A stretch of DNA of 64,000 nucleotides from Maritimibacter sp. REDSEA-S28_B5 (GTDB lineage: Bacteria; Pseudomonadota; Alphaproteobacteria; Rhodobacterales; Rhodobacteraceae). Below the pieces are notes generated by a model. It saw only the letters and a program-made list of their open reading frames with translations. It searched no databases and had not been told where the DNA came from. Both the position numbers and the translations under genes were made by a program. The stretch lies in assembly GCA_001626765.1 (NCBI GenBank), contig LUOO01000045.1, positions 1 to 64,000 on the forward strand, read 5' to 3'. This document shows, piece by piece, positions 1-8,421 of the stretch (positions are counted from its first letter, which is position 1; the number at the start of each line of letters is the position of its first letter).

Positions 1-93
1 ACCGTGGTGACTGCGGACATCGAGGCCGACAACGGCGTCATCCACGTGATCGACACGGTGGTAATGCCCGGCGAGAGCGGCGCGAGCTGCTGA
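1..93 (+). CDS. Fasciclin (FAS1) domain protein, 3' end only
   Basis: The first 30 codons of the window read as the end of a FAS1 domain: the stretch NGVIHVIDTVVMP is the classic H2-box-like C-terminal strand of fasciclin repeats, followed by a short tail ending in Cys and TGA. FAS1 proteins are usually secreted or surface-attached adhesion proteins. The 5' part lies outside the window, so signal peptide and domain number cannot be judged. The next structure downstream is the tandem small-RNA repeat; no terminator is visible directly after the stop. Identification rests on one motif and is fairly secure for the domain, not for the function. Confidence 0.75.
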   Translation, partial: TVVTADIEADNGVIHVIDTVVMPGESGASC

Positions 94-152
94 CGACCCC
101 CGGCATGTCATGGGGCGGTTCTTGAGGGGCGCGAACTTTTTTCCCTCCTCAC

Positions 153-180
153 GGAACCAAGTCCCGGGTTCGCGCGTCTC
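153..180 (+). promoter_or_regulatory. GGAACC-N16-CGTCTC promoter of sRNA 1
   Basis: GGAACC at 153-158 and CGTCTC at 175-180 are 16 bp apart. This resembles the alphaproteobacterial EcfG general-stress promoter (GGAAC, N16-17, CGTT). The same arrangement recurs 170 bp downstream, which argues that it is functional. A start near 186-188 is inferred. Which sigma factor reads it cannot be told from sequence. Confidence 0.6.
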
Positions 181-186
181 ATCTAC

Positions 187-266
187 GTCCCATGACTGTC
201 CCGGCCGGGAACCCCCTACCCTCCCGGCCAAGCCCGGAGCCCCCAAGGCTCCGGGCTTTTCCTTTT
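187..266 (+). ncRNA. Small RNA 1 of a tandem pair, C-rich loop (CcsR/cuckoo-like)
   Basis: The predicted RNA has two stem-loops. The first is a perfect 7-bp stem (203-209 GGCCGGG with 223-229 CCCGGCC) around a C-rich loop that contains CCCTACCC, running into the stem as CCCTACCCTCCC. The second is an 11-bp terminator stem (231-241 with 247-257) followed by T tracts. No open reading frame of plausible length is present. The two-hairpin form with a pyrimidine-rich anti-Shine-Dalgarno-like loop recalls CcsR/cuckoo sRNAs known from Rhodobacter and other alphaproteobacteria, where such RNAs act in stress responses. Homology to that family is inference; the structure and promoter are seen directly. 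Confidence 0.65.
231..266 (+). terminator. Intrinsic terminator of sRNA 1
   Basis: AGCCCGGAGCC (231-241) pairs perfectly with GGCTCCGGGCT (247-257) around a 5-nt CCCAA loop. It is followed by TTTT, CC and TTTT at 257-266. Confidence 0.8.
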
Positions 267-322
267 CGCCTCAGGTGGTTGAGGTTTGATCGGCGGTGTT
301 GCGAACTTTTTCTCTCGCGCGG

Positions 323-350
323 GGAACCAAATGAGACGCCCGCGCGTATA
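323..350 (+). promoter_or_regulatory. GGAACC-N16-CGTATA promoter of sRNA 2
   Basis: GGAACC at 323-328 and CGTATA at 345-350 have the same 16-bp spacing as in the first repeat copy, while the spacer sequence differs. Conservation of the two boxes in a diverged background supports a real promoter. The inferred start is near 356-358. Confidence 0.6.
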
Positions 351-356
351 TGAGAT

Positions 357-440
357 GTCCCATGACTGTCCCGGCCGGGGTTTCCCTACCCTCCCCGGCC
401 ACCAGACCCGAAGCCTGTCCCGGCTTCGGGTCTACCTTTT
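357..440 (+). ncRNA. Small RNA 2 of a tandem pair, C-rich loop (CcsR/cuckoo-like)
   Basis: Same architecture as the upstream copy with compensating changes. Stem 1 is 8 bp (373-380 GGCCGGGG with 393-400 CCCCGGCC), and its loop again contains CCCTACCC, shared with copy 1 as the 12-mer CCCTACCCTCCC (384-395). Stem 2 is a 12-bp terminator (404-415 with 422-433) whose sequence is quite different from copy 1 while the pairing is kept. Covariation between the copies is good evidence for structured RNA. Two sRNAs with an identical seed but separate promoters could act redundantly or additively on the same mRNAs; targets are unknown. Confidence 0.65.
404..440 (+). terminator. Intrinsic terminator of sRNA 2
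   Basis: AGACCCGAAGCC (404-415) pairs perfectly with GGCTTCGGGTCT (422-433) around a 6-nt loop, followed by ACC and TTTT (437-440). It lies 36 bp before the 3' end of the convergent asparaginase gene. Confidence 0.75.
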
Positions 441-475
441 CCGGGAGGCCATTCCTGAACGACAGGCTTTCGACG

Positions 476-1339
476 TCAGGCGTGCGGCGTGCCGAGCCAG
501 AGCCGCACCAGCGCCGCCTCGGGGGTCTCGCGCCCACCGTTCTCGACACCTGTATTCCAAAGCGGCGCCCCCGCCGCATAGGAGCCGGGGACGAGCCCAC
601 CCGCCTCGCATTGACTCACCGCCCGGATGCGAACACCCCGCGCGGCGGCGTCCACGAGGGCGGCAAGCACGGCGGGGTCGTTCATCACCGTGCCCGAGCC
701 GAAAACCCGCAGCACGGCGGCATCCAGCGTCTTTAGCGCGGCGGCGAGGCTCTCGGCGGGCAACCCCGGCGTCAACACGAGCATCGTCACCCGCCGGCCC
801 GGATCGAAGCGCCGTGTCGGCGGCGGGGGCAGCGGGTCCTGCGGCACGGCGCGGAAACTGTCGTCGCCAATGGTGTCGTGCTTGACGAGTCCCCCCGCCT
901 CCATCACCCGGCTGGCAAAGGCGCATTTCACGCCGCGCCAACGCGGATCGAGGAGCGTCACCACGGCGAGGTTGAGGTTCGCCCGCGCCCCCTCGCCCGC
1001 GCCGAGCGGCGCCATCGCGCCGCAGAGCATTACCCGCGCCTCGGTTCCGGCGAGCGCCTGCGCCAACGCCGCGCCCGTGTAGCTCATCGTATCGGTGCCA
1101 TGGGTGACGAGGACCGAATGATCGGGGTGGGCGTCGATGAGGTCGAGGATCGTGTTCCAGTCTGTGGGGCCGACATCGGAACTGTCCACGAGCGGGTCGA
1201 AGACATGGGTGGTGAGGCGAACGCCGTCGGGCAGCATACCGGCGACAGCGGCCTCGACCCGGCCTTTCTCGGGGGTCAGGCCGTCAGGTCCGGGCACCAT
1301 GCCGATGGTGCCGCCTGTGTGGATGAGAAGGATGTTCAT
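476..1339 (-). CDS. L-asparaginase family amidohydrolase
   Basis: Predicted cytoplasmic asparaginase (Asn to Asp plus ammonia), 287 aa. The N-terminus reads MNILLIHTGGTIG, placing the nucleophilic Thr at residue 11. The second signature HGTDTM at 80-85 supplies the Thr-Asp pair. GLVKHD and the late GVENGGRETPEAA stretch also fit the family. The ATG at 1339 was chosen because it starts exactly at the conserved beta-strand; an in-frame TTG at 1402 would add 21 unlikely residues. No signal peptide is present, so this is more like the type I cytoplasmic form. It is convergent with the sRNA pair and divergent from the permease gene at 1433. Glutaminase side activity cannot be excluded. Confidence 0.85.
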   Translation of the reverse strand: MNILLIHTGGTIGMVPGPDGLTPEKGRVEAAVAGMLPDGVRLTTHVFDPLVDSSDVGPTDWNTILDLIDAHPDHSVLVTHGTDTMSYTGAALAQALAGTEARVMLCGAMAPLGAGEGARANLNLAVVTLLDPRWRGVKCAFASRVMEAGGLVKHDTIGDDSFRAVPQDPLPPPPTRRFDPGRRVTMLVLTPGLPAESLAAALKTLDAAVLRVFGSGTVMNDPAVLAALVDAAARGVRIRAVSQCEAGGLVPGSYAAGAPLWNTGVENGGRETPEAALVRLWLGTPHA

Positions 1340-1432
1340 GTGGGAGGTATGCGACGCGTCGGGGGACCGATCAACCTTGATCCTTGTGCCCAACTCCGCC
1401 AAGACTGCCCCAACGCGACCTGAGGACCGACC

Positions 1433-2518
1433 ATGACCCTACCCGTCAGCACGCAAGCGAAATATTGGGGCATCGCGGCGCTCGTCTTTTTCGCTTTGCT
1501 TTACCTCCTGGGCGACGTGATCCTGCCGTTCATCCTCGGTATGGCCATCGCCTATTTCCTCGACCCGCTGGCCGACAAGCTCGAGGCGATGGGGTTCAAG
1601 CGGATCTGGGCGACGGTCACGATCACGCTCGTCGGGCTTCTGGTCTTTGCCCTCATGATCCTGCTCATCGTGCCGACGCTCGTGCAGCAGACGACGGCGC
1701 TGTTCGACGCCGTGCCGCAGATCGCGACCAACATTCGCGAATGGCTCGTGACCAAGTTTCCCGACGTGGTGGACGAGGGCAGCGTGCTGCGCCAGTCGCT
1801 CGATAGCGTGGCCAAGACCGTGCAGGAAAAGGGCGGCGAGCTGGTCAATGCGGTCCTGACCTCGGCCCAATCGGTGTTCTCGGTCGTGGTGCTGATCGTC
1901 GTCGTGCCGGTGGTGACCTTTTACCTCCTGTGGGACTGGGACCGGATGGTGGCGGCGATCGACGACCTTCTGCCGCGCGACCACGCCCCCACGATCCGCA
2001 AACTGGCGAGCGACATCGACCGGACGCTGGCGAGCTTTATCCGGGGGCAAGGCACCGTCTGTTTGATCCTTGGCGCCTTCTACGCCATCGCGCTCATGGT
2101 GGCCGGACTGTCCTTTGGCCTGATCGTCGGGGCCATCGCGGGGGCGCTGACCTTCATCCCCTATATCGGGGCGCTCGTGGGGGGCGCGCTGGCCATCGGA
2201 CTCGCGCTCTTCCAGTTCTGGGGCGAATGGTGGCACGTCGGCATCGTTGCGGGAATCTTCGTCATCGGCCAGTTCCTCGAGGGCAATTTCCTGACTCCCA
2301 ACCTCGTCGGCTCGTCCGTGGGCTTGCATCCGGTCTGGCTGATCTTCGCCCTGTCCGCCTTTGGCACGCTCTTTGGATTCGTCGGGATGCTCGTGGCCGT
2401 CCCGGTCGCCGCCGCGCTGGGGGTCGTGCTGCGCTACCTCATTTCGCGTTACAAGGAGGGCAGGCTTTACAAGGGCTACTCCGACGCCGCGATCCTGCCG
2501 GAAGACACGGTAGAGTAA
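1433..2518 (+). CDS. AI-2E family (PerM-like) transporter
   Basis: Integral membrane protein of 361 aa, the normal length for the AI-2E/PerM family. Hydrophobic segments near residues 10-45, 62-85 and 145-170 are followed by a hydrophilic region and then a cluster of Gly/Ala-rich helices from about 205 to 345. The PYIG and GxxLGPxxG-like loops in the second half fit the family. Members export small molecules; AI-2 export by TqsA is only one case, and the substrate here is unknown. It lies 12 bp upstream of the hdaA-like gene. In related bacteria this permease is often found next to hdaA and ppk, as here. Confidence 0.85.
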   Translation: MTLPVSTQAKYWGIAALVFFALLYLLGDVILPFILGMAIAYFLDPLADKLEAMGFKRIWATVTITLVGLLVFALMILLIVPTLVQQTTALFDAVPQIATNIREWLVTKFPDVVDEGSVLRQSLDSVAKTVQEKGGELVNAVLTSAQSVFSVVVLIVVVPVVTFYLLWDWDRMVAAIDDLLPRDHAPTIRKLASDIDRTLASFIRGQGTVCLILGAFYAIALMVAGLSFGLIVGAIAGALTFIPYIGALVGGALAIGLALFQFWGEWWHVGIVAGIFVIGQFLEGNFLTPNLVGSSVGLHPVWLIFALSAFGTLFGFVGMLVAVPVAAALGVVLRYLISRYKEGRLYKGYSDAAILPEDTVE

Positions 2519-2530
2519 GGCGGGCGCAGA

Positions 2531-3091
2531 ATGCCGAAACAACTGGCCTTTGACCTGCCCGTGCGAACGTCGCGGGAGCGGGGAGACTACTTCATCGCGC
2601 AGTCGAATGCCGTCGCGCTCGCGGCGGTGGAGCGCTGGCGCGACTGGCCCGGTCGCAAGATGGTGCTTACCGGTCCCGAGGGGTCGGGAAAATCCCATCT
2701 GGTCGAAGTCTGGGCGACGCTCTCGGGGGCCGAGATCGTGCCGGCTCGCATCCTGACCGAGGATATCGTCGCGCCGCTCGCGGGTCGCCATGTCGCGGTA
2801 GAGGATGCCGACCGGATCGCGGGCGACGATGCTGCCGAAACCGCGCTTTTTCACCTGCACAACCTCGTCCTGGCCGAGGGCGGCGCGCTGCTCGTCCCCT
2901 CGCGGCTCGCGCCCTCGCGCTGGGGCCTCGACCTGCCCGACCTCGCGAGCCGGATGGAGGGCACGACGGCGATCGCGCTCGACACTCCAGACGAGGACCT
3001 GATGAGCGCGGTTCTGGTCAAGCTCTTCGACGACCGCCAGATCGCGGTGACACCGCCGCTTGTCGCCTACCTTGGCACCGGGACGGCATAA
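2531..3091 (+). CDS. hdaA: HdaA-like DnaA-homologous regulator, C-terminally short
   Basis: HdaA (Hda/DnaA-family AAA protein) stimulates ATP hydrolysis on DnaA together with the sliding clamp, to limit re-initiation. Visible features are the N-terminal clamp-binding-like QLAFDLP (residues 4-10), Walker A GPEGSGKSH near 48-56, a Walker B-type VAVEDAD near 88-94, and SRLAPSRWGLDLPDLASR including the Box VII-like arginine. The protein stops at 186 aa with LVAYLGTGTA. Homologues usually continue for roughly 40 residues through the lid helices carrying the sensor-2 arginine. Only 21 bp separate the stop from ppk, so the missing part is not hidden in another frame. Either a real deletion or an assembly lesion. 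Confidence 0.75.
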   Translation: MPKQLAFDLPVRTSRERGDYFIAQSNAVALAAVERWRDWPGRKMVLTGPEGSGKSHLVEVWATLSGAEIVPARILTEDIVAPLAGRHVAVEDADRIAGDDAAETALFHLHNLVLAEGGALLVPSRLAPSRWGLDLPDLASRMEGTTAIALDTPDEDLMSAVLVKLFDDRQIAVTPPLVAYLGTGTA

Positions 3092-3112
3092 CGTCATGGA
3101 ACGGTTACGTTC

Positions 3113-5338
3113 ATGCCGGATACAGCGCCCATGCCAGACGATAGCACGATCATCCCCGAACCTGCCCTGAACCCGGATTTCCTCGAAACCGCGTTCCCGA
3201 CCCCCATGAGCCTGCCGCCCGAGGACTACGAGGGACCGAAGCGGTTCTTCAATCGCGAGCTGTCGTGGCTCGGGTTCAACTGGCGCGTGCTGGAAGAGGC
3301 GGCGAACATGCGCGTCCCGCTGCTCGAGCGGCTGCGATTCCTGTCGATCAGTGCGACGAACCTTGACGAGTTCTACACCGTGCGCGTCGCGGGCCTGCGC
3401 GAACTGGCCAAGGCGGGCAATACCACGCCGGGGTCTGACGGGCTGTCGCCTGCCGAGCAATTGGTGCTGATCAACGCCGACGCGCGCCGGCTCATGGCGC
3501 AGCAGCAGGAGACCTTTGATGCGCTGACCGCCGAGATGGCCGAGCAGGGCATCATCATCTGCACACGCGGCAAACTGACCAAGGCGGATCACACCTATCT
3601 CGACGGGGTCTTCCTGAACCGCGTGTTTCCCGTGCTCTCGCCCCTCGCGATCGACCCGGCGCATCCGTTTCCGTTCATTCCCAACACTGGCTTCTCGCTT
3701 GCGCTGACGCTGGAGAGGACGAACGACAAACGCAAGCTTCAGGCGCTTTTGCCGATCCCGCATCAGATCGACCGCTTCGTGCGGCTGCCTGAACGCAACG
3801 GTGCGGCGCGATTCCTGCCACTCGAGGAACTGCTGCTTCTCAACATTTCCTCGCTCTTTCCCGGCTACACGGTTGCGGGCCACTGTGCCTTTCGCGTGCT
3901 GCGTGACAGCGATCTCGAGGTCGAGGACGAGGCTGAGGATCTGGTCCGCGAATTCGAGACCGCCCTCAAACGCCGCCGCCGAGGCGAGGTCGTGCGGATG
4001 AAGATCTCGGCCAAGGCGCCGCCGTCGCTCGAGGCGCTGATCAAGCGCGAGCTGCACGTCACCGACGACGAGGTGGTCGAGGTGGACGGGCTGATCGGCA
4101 TGTCCGATCTCAAGGAATTGGTGCTCGACGAGCGCCCTGACCTGCTCTGGCCGTCCTTTTCCCCCCGCGTGCCGGAACGGGTGCGTGACCACGAGGGCGA
4201 CATCTTTGCCGCGATCCGGCAAAAGGACATGTTGCTACACCACCCCTACGAGACCTTCGACATGGTGGTGAAGTTCCTCGAACAGGCGGCGCTCGACCCC
4301 GACGTGGTGGCGATCAAGCAGACGCTCTACCGCACCTCGCGCAATTCCCCCATCGTGGGCGCGCTGTGCGAAGCGGCGGAGGCGGGCAAGTCCGTCACCG
4401 CGCTTGTGGAACTGAAGGCGCGCTTTGACGAGGCTGCGAACATTCGCCAGTCCCGGCGTCTGGAACGCGCAGGCGCTCATGTCGTCTACGGGTTCATGAA
4501 CTACAAGACCCACGCGAAAATCTCGACCGTGGTGCGGCGCGAGGGCGATGACCTTGTCACTTATACCCACTTCGGCACGGGCAACTACCACCCGATCACG
4601 GCGCGGATCTATACCGACGTATCGCTCTTCACCTGTGACAGCGCGCTGGGGCGCGACGCGACGCGGGTGTTCAACTACCTATCGGGTTATGCCCAGCCCG
4701 AGGGTCTGGAAAAGCTCGCCATATCGCCGCTCACGCTCAAGTCCACGCTGATCGAGATGATCGAGGCCGAGGCCGAACATGCCGAGGCGGGGCGTCCGGC
4801 GGAAATCTGGGCCAAGATGAACAGCCTTGTGGAAGAGGACGTGATCGACGCGCTTTATGCGGCCTCGCAGCGCGGCGTGAAGATCACGCTTGTCGTGCGC
4901 GGTATCTGCGGGCTTCGTCCCGGCATCGCGGGATTTTCGGAAAACATTCGGGTCAAGTCCATCGTGGGCCGGTTCCTCGAACATTCGCGCATCGTCTGTT
5001 TCGGCAATGGCCATGGGCTGCCGTCCAAGAAATGCCGCGTGTTCATGTCGTCCGCCGACTGGATGGGTCGCAACCTCAACCGCCGGGTGGAAACGCTGGT
5101 GGAAACCACGAACCCTACCGTGAAGGCGCAGATCGTGTCGCAGATCATGGCAGCCAACCTGCACGATCAGGCGCAAAGCTGGGTCATGCAGCCGGACGGA
5201 TCGTTTCTGCGCCCGGACGTGGCGGCGATGGAGAACCCGTTTTCCTGCCACCGCTTCTTCATGGAATATCCCTCGCTCTCGGGTCGGGGCAGCGCAGGTG
5301 CATCGGACGTCCCCGAGCTTGCCCACAGCCACGACTGA
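3113..5338 (+). CDS. ppk: Polyphosphate kinase 1
   Basis: Ppk1 reversibly transfers the gamma-phosphate of ATP to polyphosphate. At 741 aa it is full length with a slightly extended N-terminus. The N domain begins with [20 protein letters not shown] (about residues 43-62), followed by the head and two phospholipase-D-like catalytic domains. The autophosphorylated histidine is expected at residue 467 in NYKTHAKIS, and a second conserved region reads [14 protein letters not shown] near 645-658. The start at 3113 lies 21 bp after the hdaA-like stop; internal Met codons at residues 7 and 31 are alternatives. It is followed by ppx, giving a synthesis and degradation pair. Confidence 0.93.
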   Translation: MPDTAPMPDDSTIIPEPALNPDFLETAFPTPMSLPPEDYEGPKRFFNRELSWLGFNWRVLEEAANMRVPLLERLRFLSISATNLDEFYTVRVAGLRELAKAGNTTPGSDGLSPAEQLVLINADARRLMAQQQETFDALTAEMAEQGIIICTRGKLTKADHTYLDGVFLNRVFPVLSPLAIDPAHPFPFIPNTGFSLALTLERTNDKRKLQALLPIPHQIDRFVRLPERNGAARFLPLEELLLLNISSLFPGYTVAGHCAFRVLRDSDLEVEDEAEDLVREFETALKRRRRGEVVRMKISAKAPPSLEALIKRELHVTDDEVVEVDGLIGMSDLKELVLDERPDLLWPSFSPRVPERVRDHEGDIFAAIRQKDMLLHHPYETFDMVVKFLEQAALDPDVVAIKQTLYRTSRNSPIVGALCEAAEAGKSVTALVELKARFDEAANIRQSRRLERAGAHVVYGFMNYKTHAKISTVVRREGDDLVTYTHFGTGNYHPITARIYTDVSLFTCDSALGRDATRVFNYLSGYAQPEGLEKLAISPLTLKSTLIEMIEAEAEHAEAGRPAEIWAKMNSLVEEDVIDALYAASQRGVKITLVVRGICGLRPGIAGFSENIRVKSIVGRFLEHSRIVCFGNGHGLPSKKCRVFMSSADWMGRNLNRRVETLVETTNPTVKAQIVSQIMAANLHDQAQSWVMQPDGSFLRPDVAAMENPFSCHRFFMEYPSLSGRGSAGASDVPELAHSHD

Positions 5339-5386
5339 CGCCACGTTCTGAACAAACGATCCCTCCCCGCGTTGGGCAGAAACGTC

Positions 5387-5416
5387 TTGCGACACGGCGC
5401 AAACGCGGGCCATAAG
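5387..5416 (+). promoter_or_regulatory. Possible sigma-70-type promoter before ppx
   Basis: TTGCGA (5387-5392) and CATAAG (5411-5416) are 18 bp apart in the 106-bp gap between ppk and ppx. This could allow ppx transcription independent of ppk. It is a single candidate without a conserved partner, so confidence is low. Confidence 0.35.
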
Positions 5417-5444
5417 CGGGACAAAGGCCAATCGGGAGACCCGC

Positions 5445-6983
5445 ATGGACGGAACCGAAGAACGCAACTGGGGCCCTTTCGGTCGGCCCCTGTTCGAGGA
5501 CCCCTCCGCCCGCAACCTGTCCCGCGTGGGTGTGGTCGACATCGGGTCAAACTCGGTCCGCATGGTCGTCTTTGACGGGGCGGCGCGTTCGCCCGCCTAT
5601 TTCTACAACGAAAAGATCATGTGCGGGCTGGGCACCGGGATCGCCGAGACCGGGCGGCTTCACCCCGAAGGGCGCATCCGGGCGTTGAAGGCGATCAAGC
5701 GGTTCCAGCTTCTGGCTGCGGGCATGAACATGCCGCCGCTCACCGCCGTGGCCACCGCCGCCGTGCGCGACGCCGAGGATGGACCGGAGTTTCGCGAAGA
5801 GGTGCTGCGCGAGACCGGGCTGTCCATGCATGTGATCGACGGCACCGAAGAGGCGCGGCTGTCAGCGCAGGGAGTTCTGCTCGGCTGGCCCGATGCGAAC
5901 GGGCTCATGTGCGACATCGGCGGCTCGTCCATGGAGCTTGCCGTGATCGAGAACGGCGAGGTGGGAAAGCGTGTCACATCGGGTCTGGGTCCGCTCAAAC
6001 TCGCCGGGATCAAGGGCGGAAAAAAGGCGCTGAAGGCGCATATCGACGCGACGCTCGCGGACCTGGCGGCGGAAATCGGCACCCATCATCAACGCCTCTA
6101 CCTCGTCGGTGGCTCGTGGCGGGCGATTGCGCGGCTCGACATGCACCGCCGGAATTACCCGCTCACCGTGCTGCACGAATACCGGATGTCACCCTCGTCC
6201 CTTGCCTCGACACTGAAATGGATCGGCAAAGTCGACCTGGAGGAGGTGCGCGCCCACACCGGCACCTCGTCGTCGCGGATGGCGCTCGTTCCCACCGCCG
6301 CCGAGGTATTGAAACGCCTCACACGCACCTTCCGGCCCAGGGAAATCGCGGTGTCCTCCTATGGTATCCGCGAGGGGATGCTCTACGAGCAGATGCCCGA
6401 CCGTCTGCGCGCCCGCGATCCGCTGATCGAAGCCTGCCGTTTCGCGGAACAGAAGGACGCGCGGATGCCGGGGTTCGGCAAGTCGCTCTATGCCTTCATC
6501 CGGCCCTTGGTGGCCAATGATCCGGCCCCGCGCCGCCGGATCGTGAAAGCCGCCTGCCTGCTCCATGACGTGACATGGCGGGCACACCCCGACTACCGGC
6601 ACGAGGTCTGTTTCGACAACGCCACGCGCGCGAACCTTGGCGGGCTTACCCATCAGGAACGGGTGTTTCTGGGTCTGTCGCTTCTGCACCGTTACAAGAA
6701 CAGCCGCGAGGACAGCCCCTTCGAGGACCTGTTCGGGATGCTGTCGGAAAAGGATATCGCCAAGGCGGAAATCGTGGGCAAGGCAATGCGCTTCGGGGCG
6801 ATGCTCGCCGTGGACGAGCCGCACAAGAAGGCGGAGCTGATGTATCGCCCGAAGAAGCACGAGCTTCATCTGACGATCAAGCCCGAAGCGGCGGGGCTAT
6901 ATGGCGAGGTCGCCGAAGCCCGGTTCCAGAGCCTGTGTCAGGCGCTGAACGCGCAGCCGGTGGTCAAGATCAGCGCGGGCTGA
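5445..6983 (+). CDS. ppx: Exopolyphosphatase (Ppx/GppA family)
   Basis: Ppx removes terminal phosphates from polyphosphate or hydrolyses pppGpp. The 512-aa protein opens with a short leader and then the actin-like ASKHA phosphate-1 motif VVDIGSNSVRMVVFDG near residues 28-43. The second glycine-rich motif CDIGGSSMELAVIENG is near 159-174. The C-terminal third (from about residue 330) resembles the HD-like helical domain, with LLHDVTWRAHPDYRHEV. It lies 106 bp after ppk, the usual pairing. Start chosen at 5445, where GGGAGACCCGC precedes ATG; the family commonly has about 20 residues before VVDIGSNS. GppA activity cannot be separated from Ppx activity by sequence. Confidence 0.9.
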   Translation: MDGTEERNWGPFGRPLFEDPSARNLSRVGVVDIGSNSVRMVVFDGAARSPAYFYNEKIMCGLGTGIAETGRLHPEGRIRALKAIKRFQLLAAGMNMPPLTAVATAAVRDAEDGPEFREEVLRETGLSMHVIDGTEEARLSAQGVLLGWPDANGLMCDIGGSSMELAVIENGEVGKRVTSGLGPLKLAGIKGGKKALKAHIDATLADLAAEIGTHHQRLYLVGGSWRAIARLDMHRRNYPLTVLHEYRMSPSSLASTLKWIGKVDLEEVRAHTGTSSSRMALVPTAAEVLKRLTRTFRPREIAVSSYGIREGMLYEQMPDRLRARDPLIEACRFAEQKDARMPGFGKSLYAFIRPLVANDPAPRRRIVKAACLLHDVTWRAHPDYRHEVCFDNATRANLGGLTHQERVFLGLSLLHRYKNSREDSPFEDLFGMLSEKDIAKAEIVGKAMRFGAMLAVDEPHKKAELMYRPKKHELHLTIKPEAAGLYGEVAEARFQSLCQALNAQPVVKISAG

Positions 6984-6999
6984 GGCCTGACGCAAAACC

Positions 7000-7335
7000 C
7001 TAAAGCTCGGTGCCCTCGCCCGGAACCTCGGTCGCCTCGCCCTCGGGCAGCGGAACCTTGCGCCGGATGATGATGTCGCCATTTGGCAGCCGCTCGGGCG
7101 CCTCGTAGGCATTCAGGTCCTCGATATCGTCGAGCATGTCGCGCCAGGCGTCGGCCACATCCTCGGACAGCGGACCAAGCTCGTCGGCCAGACCGTCGAG
7201 CAACATGCGGAACCCCTCCCCGATCTTTTCGCGTCCGGTCTCAGCAGACTCTGTGTCTGCCTGCGCAGCGGCCGGTTTCGCTATCACGGGAAGCGCCATG
7301 AGGACGCAGATGACAAGAACGATGATCTTTTTCAT
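7000..7335 (-). CDS. Small secreted protein of unknown function
   Basis: A 111-aa protein with a clear Sec signal peptide: MKK, a hydrophobic run to about residue 18, then KPAAAQA with probable cleavage near residue 24-26. The mature part is acidic, rich in Asp and Glu, and likely helical around DGLADELGPLSEDVADAWRDMLDD, then a basic patch DIIIRRKVPLPEG. No enzymatic motif is visible. Similar short proteins in Rhodobacteraceae are sometimes mislabelled AAA ATPase, but no Walker motif exists here. It is convergent with ppx (16-bp gap). Function unknown; a periplasmic location is inferred. Confidence 0.75.
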   Translation of the reverse strand: MKKIIVLVICVLMALPVIAKPAAAQADTESAETGREKIGEGFRMLLDGLADELGPLSEDVADAWRDMLDDIEDLNAYEAPERLPNGDIIIRRKVPLPEGEATEVPGEGTEL

Positions 7336-7392
7336 GCGTTGAGTATGGGTGAGCCGTCTTTGCCTGCCAAGCGTCCTGTGATCACGCGCACG

Positions 7393-8421
7393 TCAGACCG
7401 GCAGATCGACGCTCACCGGGAAATGGTCGGACGCCGCGAGAAGCGCCTCGCGCAGTTCCGGGGTCTCGTAACAGACCGGATCGTCGAACGGGTGCCAGAT
7501 GCGCCAGTCGGGTGTCAGCGCAGCCAGGTCGGGCGAGACCATGATGTAGTCGAGCAGCGCCTGAAGATAGCGTCTTTCCTGCCGGATGTAGAACCGCGCG
7601 GTGACCGGCATGGCCCCCACCCGTTGCGACAGGGCAAGCCGCGCGTGGGGGTCCGTCAACTGCGCTGCGCCCCCCTCGCCCAGCACGATCTCGACCCCGG
7701 ACCGGCCAAAGAGCTTTTCGTATTCATCCAGCCCCGGACCATCGTTGAAATCGCCCAGCACGATCAGGCTGTCGCCAGCGATCAGGTGTTCATCGACACG
7801 CTGGCGCAGCCAGATGCACTGCGCCATCTGCTTGCGCCGGTTCTCGATCGCGATGCGCGTGATCTCGGCGGGGTCGTTCGATCCGTAAGGGGCCTTGGAC
7901 TTGGCATGAACGCCGATGAGCCTCATTTCGCGGCCCGAAGGCTTGTGAGTCAGCGCGACCTCGAGCGGCGGTTTCGACCATGTGACGAGGTCGGGGGCGG
8001 CATCGACGTTCAGGTCGATACGAAAGGTGCCGTCGAACCGGGGGGCATCCGGGGCGCCTTTCTTCCCGGTCTCATGCCCGATGGGGTCGTGGCGCGCCGC
8101 GATCACCTCGGGGTCATAAAGAAGCGCAATTTCCTGCTGTGTCTGATTCTGGAACCCCATGAGCGCCCGCGAGGTGCGCAGGCCAAAGGTGCGGGCAAAG
8201 GCTTCGAGCGCCTTGACGGTCGAGCGGCGGCGGCTGTCGTCCGGCGCCTCGATGATCATCACCGCGTCCGCGTCCATCGCGGTGAAGACGATGCCCAGCG
8301 CCGCCAGTTGATCGGCCCGCGTCACATCATGGCGTGCGGACCATTCGTCGTCGGCCAGTAGCATCCCGTCGTTGTCGAAAAGATTGTCGAACCATTCGAC
8401 GTTGTAGGTCGCGATCCGCAT
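7393..8421 (-). CDS. Endonuclease/exonuclease/phosphatase family protein
   Basis: Predicted metal-dependent hydrolase of the EEP fold (DNase I, exonuclease III, inositol phosphatases), 342 aa. It starts MRIATYNVEWFDNLFD, the first family motif with the catalytic Asn, and carries IGVHAKSK, VLGDFNDGPG (catalytic Asp and Asn) and a C-terminal SDHFPVSVDL with the active His. The ATG overlaps the stop of the upstream TerB-DnaJ gene by one base (TGATG), so the pair is translationally coupled. No signal peptide is evident. The substrate could be nucleic acid, a phospholipid or an inositol phosphate; nothing in the sequence decides. Confidence 0.85.
   Translation of the reverse strand: MRIATYNVEWFDNLFDNDGMLLADDEWSARHDVTRADQLAALGIVFTAMDADAVMIIEAPDDSRRRSTVKALEAFARTFGLRTSRALMGFQNQTQQEIALLYDPEVIAARHDPIGHETGKKGAPDAPRFDGTFRIDLNVDAAPDLVTWSKPPLEVALTHKPSGREMRLIGVHAKSKAPYGSNDPAEITRIAIENRRKQMAQCIWLRQRVDEHLIAGDSLIVLGDFNDGPGLDEYEKLFGRSGVEIVLGEGGAAQLTDPHARLALSQRVGAMPVTARFYIRQERRYLQALLDYIMVSPDLAALTPDWRIWHPFDDPVCYETPELREALLAASDHFPVSVDLPV

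Larger units (their letters stand above)
131..470 (+). repeat. Tandem 170-bp repeat (two diverged copies)
   Basis: Copy 1 (131-300) and copy 2 (301-470) both open with GCGAACTTTTT and keep the same offsets: GGAACC at 153 and 323, CGT at 175 and 345, ATGACTGTCCCGGCCGGG at 192 and 362. The register is exactly 170 bp although the sequence between has diverged. Each copy holds one promoter, one small structured RNA and one terminator, so this looks like a duplicated sRNA gene rather than a simple repeat. Confidence 0.85.

Noticed and set aside
1439..4222. A 927-codon minus-strand reading frame across the permease, hdaA-like and ppk genes
   Set aside because: It is antisense to three clear genes and its composition is Arg/His/Asp-rich without domains; typical shadow in high-GC DNA.
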